Shown here piece by piece: positions 8,201 to 14,820 of a DNA stretch of 64,000 nt. Each line of letters starts with the position of its first letter. Position 1 is the first letter of the stretch. A model generated the notes under the pieces. That model was not told the DNA's origin. It searched no databases and worked only from the letters and a program-made list of their open reading frames with translations. This DNA comes from Chryseobacterium gleum (GTDB taxonomy: Bacteria > Bacteroidota > Bacteroidia > Flavobacteriales_D > Crocinitomicaceae), in assembly GCA_945902775.1 (NCBI GenBank), contig CAMDMY010000001.1, positions 1 to 64,000 of the forward strand, given 5' to 3'. The position numbers and the translations under genes are program-made.

Positions 8201-9818
8201 CGATTTATTTGTAACGAAAAGTTCAGGAATTGAATTTTTAGATACGATGTATATTCGTCAAACGTATGGCATTGTGAATGACTCAATTAGTACACCTCGT
8301 TCCACTTCCATTCGTCAGAAATACAAATTTTTCGGTTTCAAAGTAAGTTATTTAGAAGTCGGTTCTTTTTACAATTACCAATTCAACAAAAAATTTCCAA
8401 AACGATTCTTTCAAAAACAAGTCTTTTCAGTAGCTGAAGATGCAGTTAAAAAAGACACTGCTTATTGGAAAGAAAATCGTCCGGTGGTTTTAACAGAGGA
8501 AGAGAGTAAATACTATTCAAAACTAGACACGGTTAAACAATATGATTATTTCAATGATTTTTCAGATTCAACAAGGAAGAAAAGAAATAAAGTGACAATT
8601 GAAAAACTTTTACTGAATGGATATACCTACACGTACAAAAGAAATTCTATAGGTATGGATGGATTAATAGCGAATCCAGGTTACAACACCATTGAAGGAT
8701 TAAAAACAGAATTAAATTTCAATTTCAGGCATAGTATGATTGATTCAGCTAGTTGGTTTCAACGCAATGATTTCTATCTGAACTCTAGTTTGCGTTATGG
8801 ATTTTCATCTAAAAAATTGTATTCCTCACTTTCAGGAGGTAGATACAATAGTTCAGAACAGCGAGGATGGAATGTTGGAGTATACAATTACATCTATCAA
8901 TTCAATGAGTCAAGACCAATTATGGATATTGTCAATGCTGGATATTCCTTATTGATGCGTCAAAATTTCATGAAGTTGTACGAAAAAACCAGTATAGGAT
9001 TTTTGTATTATGATGTGTTAAAATTTGGACCGAAGATTAATTTAAGTATGAGTTATTCGCAAAGAAAAGCGTTGAAGAATAATGAGGATTGGTATTTGCT
9101 TCCGGATATAAAAGATCAAACAACTTCCAATAATCCGTTGATGCCATTATCTGATTCAATTGCATTTAAAACGAATAATGCGTTTTTATTTAAATTCAGT
9201 GGTTCTTACACTTTTGGAGAGCGATTTGAATTGATTCATAATTTCAGAAGAGTAATAGGTTCTCGTTATCCAACTGTTTATTGGAATTTCGAACAAGGGA
9301 TAAAAGCACTTGGTGGAGATGTAGGTTTTGGTCGATATCAAGTTGGAATTGGTAAATCGTTTAAGTTAGGATATTGGGGGAAATCAAATTTAGATATTAT
9401 AGCCGGTGGTTTCATCAATAATTCTAGTATGTACTTTATGGATTACAAACATTTCAATGGAAATCAAACGTTGTTTTTAAAAAATGGAACTGAGAATTGG
9501 GGTGGTAGAAATCAGTTGAATAGTTACAATGCGTTGGATTATTATTCATTCAGTACCAATTCGAATTATATAGAAATTCATTACCAACATCGTTTTTTAG
9601 GATTGTTTTTAACGAAATTTCCATTGCTAAATAAATTACACCTGGAAGAAGTTGCCGGATTTAACGGTGCATATACTTCAGGAAATAGAAATTACCAAGA
9701 AATCTATGTAGGAATTGAAAACATTGCTAAAATGTTTAGAATTGATTTTGTAGCAAATTACAAAGTAAACGATGTAATCAAACCTTTGATTCGAATTGGA
9801 GTCAAAAAGAGAATATAG
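5283..9818 (+). CDS. fusion of S9A prolyl oligopeptidase with CarboxypepD_reg-like/DUF5686 membrane protein
   Basis: A 1511-residue protein with a signal peptide at 1-16. Residues about 25-430 form the beta-propeller and 440-700 the alpha/beta-hydrolase of an oligopeptidase B-type S9A peptidase. The triad is visible: Ser553 in GGSAGG, Asp638 in GYNDSRV, His673 in GGHGG. From residue 707 a new module starts (SGKVVDVDGDAIPYANVFV), a CarboxypepD_reg-like strand repeat. From about 800 to the end is a DUF5686-type region with beta-barrel character, ending IGVKKRI. DUF5686 proteins usually stand alone at about 800 residues with their own signal peptide. Here the joint is in frame with no stop. The peptidase would sit in the periplasm or envelope, tethered to an outer-membrane barrel; the localisation is inference. 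Confidence 0.85.
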   Translation: MRILILFTFLIQIVFAQEIDSLTPIFPVAKKVPYFFVTHGDSVAQPYNWMREKNTPDIINYLSEENTYGDVQMKSSAILQKKIFEEMRGLMKENHTSRPSKLDNYFYYSRNEEGKEHAIQCRKKDSLTAKEEIILDPNKQAEEFGYFQLSGLDLSDDHTLLAYSVNTEGGDFGTLCVKNIAKDSVFKDRITQVGSFILLKDNLTIYYLKKDPKTKLGNQLFKHIIGTDTLTDQLIFERTEGSGYLNISLSESKRFLFISTSFMGWTGDIYAIDLESDEKTLVKIITGEKGVTSALSHSKGDYFELFTNKNAPDYLIKEIEIKNLKNERILIPEVKGAKLNSYSEKGDYMIVERLTNGLNELSIINKKTKTKKILEGQEKVGVIGLSNELKYDSTSIEYSFTSLITPTIIFKYNLEKDSSAIIWRDTVPKYDPLLFKTERVWASSRDGKKIPIDLVYKKSLKRDGKNPLYITAYACYGMNQEPDFNKSFLPYLNRNFVCAIAHPRGESLLGKSWHDDGKMMKKQNTINDFVDCTQSLIDSAYTMPKKIVAQGGSAGGLLMGGVANAKPEIYGAIIADVPFVNTLEDMLDTLWPNIKYHFDEIGNPYKKKEYDYIKSYSPLHNITQKEYPNMLVTNGYNDSRVPFWAAAQYVARLRDMKTDTNLLLLKTSMEGGHGGSSGRYSGIKEEAFKIAFAMQSVGVKEDYLAVSGKVVDVDGDAIPYANVFVEGSSNGTVTNFDGDFYLEIKGGQKLALVFQTFGFKKQVLPIGAKTKITDMKVVMSSESKALEEVTVAVKAKNRGNEIIRKANAQMEHYDKMLDNYSVDIYIKGVERFDSVPKKLPAFLKKAELPDSNDIGLMYLSESVSRYNYKRPDDYKEEMLSSKVAGSKQGMSWNRVKNLEYNFYKNNLTGLSEKPFISPIADGGILLYKYHLESKIIEDGNNVYKIKVTPRNKAEAVFEGYVYINDKTWSIHSVDLFVTKSSGIEFLDTMYIRQTYGIVNDSISTPRSTSIRQKYKFFGFKVSYLEVGSFYNYQFNKKFPKRFFQKQVFSVAEDAVKKDTAYWKENRPVVLTEEESKYYSKLDTVKQYDYFNDFSDSTRKKRNKVTIEKLLLNGYTYTYKRNSIGMDGLIANPGYNTIEGLKTELNFNFRHSMIDSASWFQRNDFYLNSSLRYGFSSKKLYSSLSGGRYNSSEQRGWNVGVYNYIYQFNESRPIMDIVNAGYSLLMRQNFMKLYEKTSIGFLYYDVLKFGPKINLSMSYSQRKALKNNEDWYLLPDIKDQTTSNNPLMPLSDSIAFKTNNAFLFKFSGSYTFGERFELIHNFRRVIGSRYPTVYWNFEQGIKALGGDVGFGRYQVGIGKSFKLGYWGKSNLDIIAGGFINNSSMYFMDYKHFNGNQTLFLKNGTENWGGRNQLNSYNALDYYSFSTNSNYIEIHYQHRFLGLFLTKFPLLNKLHLEEVAGFNGAYTSGNRNYQEIYVGIENIAKMFRIDFVANYKVNDVIKPLIRIGVKKRI

Positions 9819-9845
9819 CTAATTAAAATGTTAGTGTGTGAATAA

Positions 9846-9879
9846 ACGGATTGGTATTAATCAAATAATACCAGTCCGT
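9846..9879. terminator. hairpin between convergent genes
   Basis: A 14-bp stem with one G-T wobble pairs 9846-9859 with 9866-9879 around a 6-base loop. It lies between the fusion gene and the convergent transporter gene and overlaps the last codons of the latter. A T-rich run follows on the plus strand. Confidence 0.55.
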
Positions 9880-12058
9880 TTGTTGTATCATAGAATCCTG
9901 AAACCATCTTCACTTTTCCAGAATCAATCTGTTCTTTTAAGTAAGGACTGTCAGATAAAATTTCAGCGATTGAATTAGTCGTATTCGCTTTAATTACTTT
10001 ATCTAATAAGCTTGGATTTGCTTTTAAAGCTTCGCTATCACAATTACAATCATGAACCGCTTTTGCAATTTTTGAAGTGATGGATGCCACATTTCCATCT
10101 CCTTTATTTCCAATCGCATACGTTACAGCTCCACAATTGGAATGACCAAGAACTACAATAAGTTTTGTTCCAATTTTCTGACATGCAAATTCGATACTTC
10201 CTAAAATCTCTTCATTGATGATATTCCCTGCAATACGAATCGAGATGACATCGCCTAATCCAAGATCAAAAATAATTTCAGGACTTGTTCGAGAATCAAT
10301 GCAAGAAACTACAACCGCAATTGGATTTTGATTATTCGAAGTGGCATTAATCTGTTGACTGTAATACTTTTCAATCAAATCACCTGCTGCAAAACGTTTA
10401 TTACCTTCTTTTAAAATTTCGAGTACATCATCAGCACTTAATTTCTCTTGATCTTCTTTCTCAATTACATTCACAAATTGAACCTGATCTTCAATATGAA
10501 ATATCTCGTTTAATCCGAAGATATTTAAGTTGATATTGTTTTCTACAGCAATTGTATTTTTGAATTTTTTGATTAATTCAATAATATCATCGTCGATATA
10601 ATCGCTGTAACGTGCATCTAGAATTACATTGGAGTCGTTTGGTAATTTCCACAACGCTTTTTTGATGGATGCTTTGTTCAAGAATGACACCTGATTGGGT
10701 AATTCAATTTTGATTGTCTCTTTTACACTTACTCTTTCTTTTTTTATTTTGAAAGGATTTCTGTAATTACTCACCAACAAGAAACCAATACTGATTGTAA
10801 GTCCAATAATAACTCCAATTAAAAGGTCAGTAAATAAAATCGCAATAATGGTAGAAATGAAAGGGATAAATTGCTTCATTCCTTTCTTGTATTTATCAAT
10901 AAAAATGGAGATTTTAGCTAATTTATATCCTGTTAAAATCAGAATGGCTGCAAGAGAAGCTAATGGAATCTGATTCAAAAAGGGACTTAATAATAAGATA
11001 CTTACTAAAAGCAATACACCGTGAAGAATCGTCGACATTTTTGTTTCTGCACCAGCGTGGATGTTTACAGAACCACGAACAATAATAGACGTAACAGGAA
11101 TACCGCCTAAAAGTCCAGAAACCACATTTCCAATTCCCTGCGCTACTAATTCTCTATTAGGCGAAGCGATTCTTTTTTTCGGATCAATGTTTTCTACTGC
11201 TTCAAGATTTAAAAGCGTTTCCAACGACGCAATAGCAGCAAGAGTAATGGCAACAAGCCACACTTGATAATTTCCAATACTTTTAAAATCAGGAAAAGTA
11301 ATGATAGAAGAAATAGAATTAATTTCCGGAATGTGTACTAAGTGATTGATTTCTTCATAGGTCTTTACCCCATTTTTCATAACAAGATGTATTTCATTAT
11401 GAATGTATAAAAAGGGTGTAAAATGGTGGAAAAAAGAATTTAATGCTATCCCCATTAACACAACAAAAAGAGAAGCTGGTATTCTTTTTAACCAACTAAA
11501 TGGAATTTTACTCCAATAAATCATCGTTAACAGTGATAAAGTCGTAACAACGATAGCACCATAAGAGAAGTAATTTAAAATATTGAGTAATTCTGAAAAA
11601 GTATTTTCGTGATCGGCTTGTGCGAAAGAGAAATCTTCTTCAGGAACACCATCATATCCAAAAGCGTGAGGTATTTGCTTTAAAATCAATATGATACCAA
11701 TGGATGCTAATAGCCCTTTTATAACGTTTGTAGGAATGTAATTAGCAATTACCCCGCCTCTTAGAATACCCATAAAATATTGAATAACTCCCGCAATAAC
11801 AAGGGCTAACAAAAACGCTTCAAATGTTCCAAGTTTAGTTATAGCAGAAAGAACAACTGCTGTTAAACCGGCCGCAGGACCACTGACACTTACGTGCGAT
11901 TTGCTGATAAATCCAACAACAATACCCCCAACTACTCCAGAAATAATTCCAGATAAAAGCGGAGCACCACTAGCTAATGCAACCCCTAAACAAAGCGGCA
12001 AAGCGACTAAAAAAACAACAATACTAGCCGGTAAATCTGATTTAATTTTCGAAAACAT
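9857..12058 (-). CDS. SulP-family anion transporter fused to beta-carbonic anhydrase
   Basis: A 733-residue protein. Residues 1-420 hold about ten to twelve hydrophobic segments with SulP landmarks: SIVVFLVALPLCLGVALASG at the start, HVSVSGPAAGLTAVV, and NRELVAQGIGNVVSGLLGG. Residues about 450-530 look like a degenerate STAS domain. The C-terminal 200 residues are a beta-class carbonic anhydrase with the zinc motifs intact: CIDSR, then HSNCGAV. The likely job is uptake of bicarbonate or another anion coupled to CO2/bicarbonate interconversion at the inner face of the membrane. Such fusions are known in several bacterial groups. Substrate is inferred from the fusion. It is a single gene. Confidence 0.9.
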   Translation of the reverse strand: MFSKIKSDLPASIVVFLVALPLCLGVALASGAPLLSGIISGVVGGIVVGFISKSHVSVSGPAAGLTAVVLSAITKLGTFEAFLLALVIAGVIQYFMGILRGGVIANYIPTNVIKGLLASIGIILILKQIPHAFGYDGVPEEDFSFAQADHENTFSELLNILNYFSYGAIVVTTLSLLTMIYWSKIPFSWLKRIPASLFVVLMGIALNSFFHHFTPFLYIHNEIHLVMKNGVKTYEEINHLVHIPEINSISSIITFPDFKSIGNYQVWLVAITLAAIASLETLLNLEAVENIDPKKRIASPNRELVAQGIGNVVSGLLGGIPVTSIIVRGSVNIHAGAETKMSTILHGVLLLVSILLLSPFLNQIPLASLAAILILTGYKLAKISIFIDKYKKGMKQFIPFISTIIAILFTDLLIGVIIGLTISIGFLLVSNYRNPFKIKKERVSVKETIKIELPNQVSFLNKASIKKALWKLPNDSNVILDARYSDYIDDDIIELIKKFKNTIAVENNINLNIFGLNEIFHIEDQVQFVNVIEKEDQEKLSADDVLEILKEGNKRFAAGDLIEKYYSQQINATSNNQNPIAVVVSCIDSRTSPEIIFDLGLGDVISIRIAGNIINEEILGSIEFACQKIGTKLIVVLGHSNCGAVTYAIGNKGDGNVASITSKIAKAVHDCNCDSEALKANPSLLDKVIKANTTNSIAEILSDSPYLKEQIDSGKVKMVSGFYDTTNGLVLFD

Positions 12059-12110
12059 ATTTGTTAATTTTTTGTTAAAAATACAAAATAGAAATTAAGG
12101 AAGATGGAAT

Positions 12111-12215
12111 TTGGCGTTATTTTTTGTGGATGAGGTACTAGAATAGCTGAAATTGAAATTAAAAGGATTTATTTTATTTTTGGATGTAAGGAGGGATGAA
12201 GAATAAATTGATTCG
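12111..12215. repeat. 105-bp direct repeat, left copy
   Basis: This stretch, from TTGGCGTTA to AAATTGATTCG, recurs at 14631-14736 with only a handful of substitutions and one indel. The copies bracket umuC, umuD and the decayed toxin gene. The left end (GTGGATGAGGTACTAGAA) loosely resembles the GTGGCTGAGGCACTCGAA hairpin element at 19603-19625. This copy fills most of the gap between the transporter gene and umuC. Confidence 0.85.
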
Positions 12216-12253
12216 TAGTTTTACTGAAGTGAAGCATTATACACATCAATCTT

Positions 12254-13513
12254 TTAAACTTTTATTGTGATTATATCACTTAATCTAGTCGTATATCTTG
12301 GTGAAAGGCGTTCTTGTTTCATTTTCCAAACACGTTTTTGATCTTGTGATGCTAGTTTTATTTTCTGTTGTCCAAAAGAACTATTGATTCGGTCGATAAC
12401 GGTCATTAATTGACGGTGTTTTGGATTACTGTTTTCAAATAAATTGAGTTGAATTTCATCTTCTGGTTTAAAGTCCATTATGATAACGCCTGCTTTTTTG
12501 TATTGATATCCTTTACGAAAAATACGTTGAAATCCTTCGCATGCAAATTGAGCGATTTCAATACTGGAGCTAGTAGGGAAGGGTAATTTTACAACCGTAC
12601 TTCCATTGTATTGTTCCAATTCTGCTCTGTGAGCATTTGTTCTTAAAAACACCATAATGGTCGTGCAGCAGGATTTTTGTTTTCGTAATTTTTCAGCACA
12701 AATAACCGCAAAAGTGGTGATGCGCTCTTGAATTTCATTACTGTTGACTAGGTTTCGTTCGAACGATCGAGTAGTTGCAATATTTTTTCGAGGCTTTATA
12801 TCTTCAAGGTCCAAAGTAGGGAAGCCTTGGAGATCTCGTTTTAGTCTAAATTCTATAATCGAAAGATTTCTTTTTACCCACGAATCGTTTAGTTGAGTAA
12901 AGTCGTAGGCTGTTTTAATTCCTACATCTTTCAAACGTGCTGCGTGTTTTCTTCCGATTCCCCATACATCTTCAATTTGCAGCCATTTAATTGCTTTTAA
13001 ACGTTTTTCTTCAGAATCGATGACATAGGAATTCTTTAATTCCTTGGGATATTTTTTAGCAATTCTATTGGCTACTTTCGCCAATGCTTTAGTGGGAGCG
13101 ATACCTACACAAATTGGAATACCAGTATGCTTTCGAACACGTTGTTGAATTTCAGCACCGTATTTTTCTAAATCAAATAGTTCAAATCCTGTTAGTTTTA
13201 AAAAAGCTTCATCAATGCTGTAAATTTCACATTCGGGACTATACTCTTGTAGAATTGTCATTACACGTGCGCTCATATCACCATACAACGCAAAATTGGC
13301 TGAAAACACATGAATGTTATTTTTAAGAAAAAACGATTCGTATTCAAAAGCCAATGCGCCCATCGGAACACCTAACGCTTTTGCTTCATTACTTCGAGCG
13401 ATTACAGCACCATCGTTATTCGATAATACAACAATTGGTTTTCCGTTTAATTCTGGACGAAACAATCGTTCACACGAAGCGTAAAAATTATTACAATCTA
13501 CTAGGGCGAACAT
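12254..13513 (-). CDS. umuC: Y-family DNA polymerase V catalytic subunit UmuC
   Basis: A 419-residue Y-family polymerase of the UmuC group, which copies past damaged bases. The metal-binding acidic residues are present: Asp6 in FALVDCNNF, and Asp101-Glu102 in YSIDEAFLKL. The UmuC start CNNFYASCERLFRP and the VWGIGRKHAARL helix-hairpin-helix are clear. The C-terminal DUF4113-type tail is also present (FGQQKIKLASQ, RLSPRYTTRLSDI). It begins one base after the stop of umuD, so the two form one operon. Length is normal and no frame damage is seen. Confidence 0.97.
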   Translation of the reverse strand: MFALVDCNNFYASCERLFRPELNGKPIVVLSNNDGAVIARSNEAKALGVPMGALAFEYESFFLKNNIHVFSANFALYGDMSARVMTILQEYSPECEIYSIDEAFLKLTGFELFDLEKYGAEIQQRVRKHTGIPICVGIAPTKALAKVANRIAKKYPKELKNSYVIDSEEKRLKAIKWLQIEDVWGIGRKHAARLKDVGIKTAYDFTQLNDSWVKRNLSIIEFRLKRDLQGFPTLDLEDIKPRKNIATTRSFERNLVNSNEIQERITTFAVICAEKLRKQKSCCTTIMVFLRTNAHRAELEQYNGSTVVKLPFPTSSSIEIAQFACEGFQRIFRKGYQYKKAGVIIMDFKPEDEIQLNLFENSNPKHRQLMTVIDRINSSFGQQKIKLASQDQKRVWKMKQERLSPRYTTRLSDIITIKV

Positions 13514-13514
13514 T

Positions 13515-13961
13515 TCAAAATGCTTTAATAACGTGTGTTACGATTCCCCAAATTAGAAAATCATTGTCCTCTGTAACTTGAATAGGTTGGAAATCAGTAT
13601 TCGCAGGAATGAGCCAAACACTTCCTTTTTCAACTTTTATTCGTTTTACGGTAAATTCCCCATCTAAATAACAAACCGCAATTTTATCATTTTTAGGTTC
13701 AAGGCTCTTGTCAATCACCAATAAATCGCCATCGAAAATTCCAACATCTTTCATTGAGTGACCTTTAACACGACCATAAAAAGTTGCTGAAGGATGTTTC
13801 ACTAAATGACGATTCATATCAATCGTTAGATCAATAAAGTCCATCGCAGGAGAAGGAAACCCTGCCGAAATACCAGCTGTAACAACGGGAATTTCTAGTT
13901 GTGATGCAGAACAAGCAGAGTAAATATCTAATTGTGATGTAGAATGTAATTGCAACGACAT
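13515..13961 (-). CDS. umuD: UmuD, S24-family self-cleaving partner of UmuC
   Basis: A 148-residue UmuD homologue. The cleavage junction is Ala33-Gly34 in ISAGFPSP, equivalent to the Cys-Gly bond of Escherichia coli UmuD. The catalytic pair is Ser69 in GHSMKD and Lys106 in EFTVKRIK. Family landmarks such as HPSATFYGRVKG and DGDLLVIDKS are present. After cleavage the short form would assemble with UmuC. It is the first gene of the umuDC operon and has a full promoter upstream with an imperfect palindrome inside. How SOS-type control works in this lineage is not visible here; no lexA is in the window. Confidence 0.95.
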   Translation of the reverse strand: MSLQLHSTSQLDIYSACSASQLEIPVVTAGISAGFPSPAMDFIDLTIDMNRHLVKHPSATFYGRVKGHSMKDVGIFDGDLLVIDKSLEPKNDKIAVCYLDGEFTVKRIKVEKGSVWLIPANTDFQPIQVTEDNDFLIWGIVTHVIKAF

Positions 13962-13984
13962 AAATAAAAAGATTATTATTTAGT

Positions 13985-14015
13985 CAAATATATGATAAAA
14001 AAATAATCATTTCAA
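13985..14015 (-). promoter_or_regulatory. umuDC promoter with operator-like palindrome
   Basis: The minus strand carries TTG (14013-14015), 20 bases, then TATATTTG (13985-13992), a full Bacteroidota promoter. The spacer overlaps an imperfect palindrome at 13992-14010 with arms ATGAT and ATCAT, placed where a repressor would block polymerase. The binding protein is unknown; an S24/LexA-like factor is a guess. Confidence 0.6.
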
Positions 14016-14053
14016 TTATTTTTTGTATTTTATTGAGTATTCTTTACTTTTGG

Positions 14054-14206
14054 AGAACTCCTTTTTCTGGGATTGGCTATCCGGAAGCATTAAAACATAA
14101 TTTATCAGGATATTGGTCGCGAAGAATAAATTTGGAAGATTGTTTGGTTTATAAAGTTGAAGCGAATAGTCTCTTCTTATTACTTCAATGTAGAAAGCAG
14201 TATTAG
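14054..14206 (+). pseudogene. remnant of a YoeB/Txe-family toxin gene
   Basis: An open frame of about 50 codons to TAG at 14204-14206 translates to the C-terminal half of a YoeB mRNA interferase: RTPFSGIGYPEALKHN, then SGYWSRRINLED, ending LQCRKQY. It matches the YoeB pattern R-x-P-F-x-G-x-G-x-PE-x-LKH and SGYWSRRI. The N-terminal half, including the catalytic Glu region, is absent. The penultimate catalytic His of the usual C-terminal RYHY is Gln here. No YefM-type antitoxin gene is upstream; the umuD promoter region occupies that place. This is a truncated, probably inactive toxin gene. Confidence 0.8.
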
Positions 14207-14228
14207 CAGTAGATTGTAATTATTTATA

Positions 14229-14256
14229 GTAGTGCGTTTTTTAGTAGTGCGTTTTT
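14229..14256. repeat. tandem pair of the GTAGTGCGTTTTT 13-mer
   Basis: GTAGTGCGTTTTT occurs at 14229-14241 and 14244-14256, a 15-base period. It is identical to the inverted-repeat arms upstream of the AAA_14 ATPase at 4143-4202. No ATPase gene lies next to this pair. The surrounding gap (13962-14820) otherwise holds a toxin remnant, a long palindrome and a direct repeat, with no intact gene. Confidence 0.75.
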
Positions 14257-14402
14257 CATCTCTTAATTCCAGTACTAATTGATTTTTTTAGTAAAAAGGT
14301 GTGCAGGATTGCTAAAATTTAAGGTGTATTTAATCATTTTAAATGAGTTTATGGGGTTGTAAATAGTTTAACTATCTGAAATTTAAAATGTTACTAATTT
14401 TA

Positions 14403-14439
14403 TCATTACGCAAAATGCGTAACGCATTTTGCGTAATGA
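14403..14439. repeat. near-perfect 37-bp palindrome with nested symmetry
   Basis: Arms 14403-14420 and 14422-14439 are exact reverse complements around one base. Each arm contains its own smaller palindrome: ACGCAAAATGCGT and ACGCATTTTGCGT. As RNA it would form an 18-bp stem with almost no loop. There is no T-run, so it is not a standard terminator. A dimeric or tetrameric protein binding site or a recombination site is possible. Confidence 0.8.
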
Positions 14440-14630
14440 AATTAACTATTATTAATGACTAATTATTCTCCAATATGGCATATTAAACCTAGATGATTTA
14501 GGCGAACTTTTATTATACCTTTTAAGTTATTTGTACTTATAATACTAATGTAGGTACTATTATTTAACTCTTTAATATCTACAATAGTAGAAATTTGAAT
14601 TCCATTTTAGGAAATTAATGATAATAGATT

Positions 14631-14736
14631 TTGGGGTTAATTTTTTATGGATGAGGTACTAGAATATCTAAAATTGAAATTAAAAGGATTTATTTTATTT
14701 TTGGATGTAAGTAGGGATGAAGAATAAATTGATTCG
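14631..14736. repeat. 105-bp direct repeat, right copy
   Basis: Partner of 12111-12215 in the same orientation. Its right edge abuts a truncated signal-peptide coding stretch that reads leftward, so the repeat seems to have landed in or replaced the body of a former secreted-protein gene. Confidence 0.85.
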
Positions 14737-14783
14737 GTGCTTAATGCTACAATTACCAACGCTAAGTAAAATAATTTTTTCAT
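14637..14783 (-). pseudogene. truncated signal-peptide ORF running into the repeat
   Basis: From ATG at 14783 the minus strand encodes MKKLFYLALVIVALS, a good signal-peptide start, close to the MKNLFYLAVAILVLGSC start of the lipoprotein gene at 16328. The 30 bases around the two starts are also alike. After about 16 codons the frame enters the 105-bp repeat and ends at 14637 after 48 codons. It is best read as the 5' stub of a former lipoprotein paralogue. Confidence 0.6.
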
Positions 14784-14820
14784 TTTCTAAGATTTTGATT
14801 CTGACTTTTTATAGAACCTA

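Noticed and set aside
12243-13581. Plus-strand frames opposite umuC
   Set aside because: They are antisense shadows of umuC with atypical amino-acid composition (rich in Leu and His).
14229-14256. Short CRISPR-like array
   Set aside because: Only two 13-base units with a 2-base gap and no cas genes; a dispersed repeat fits better.
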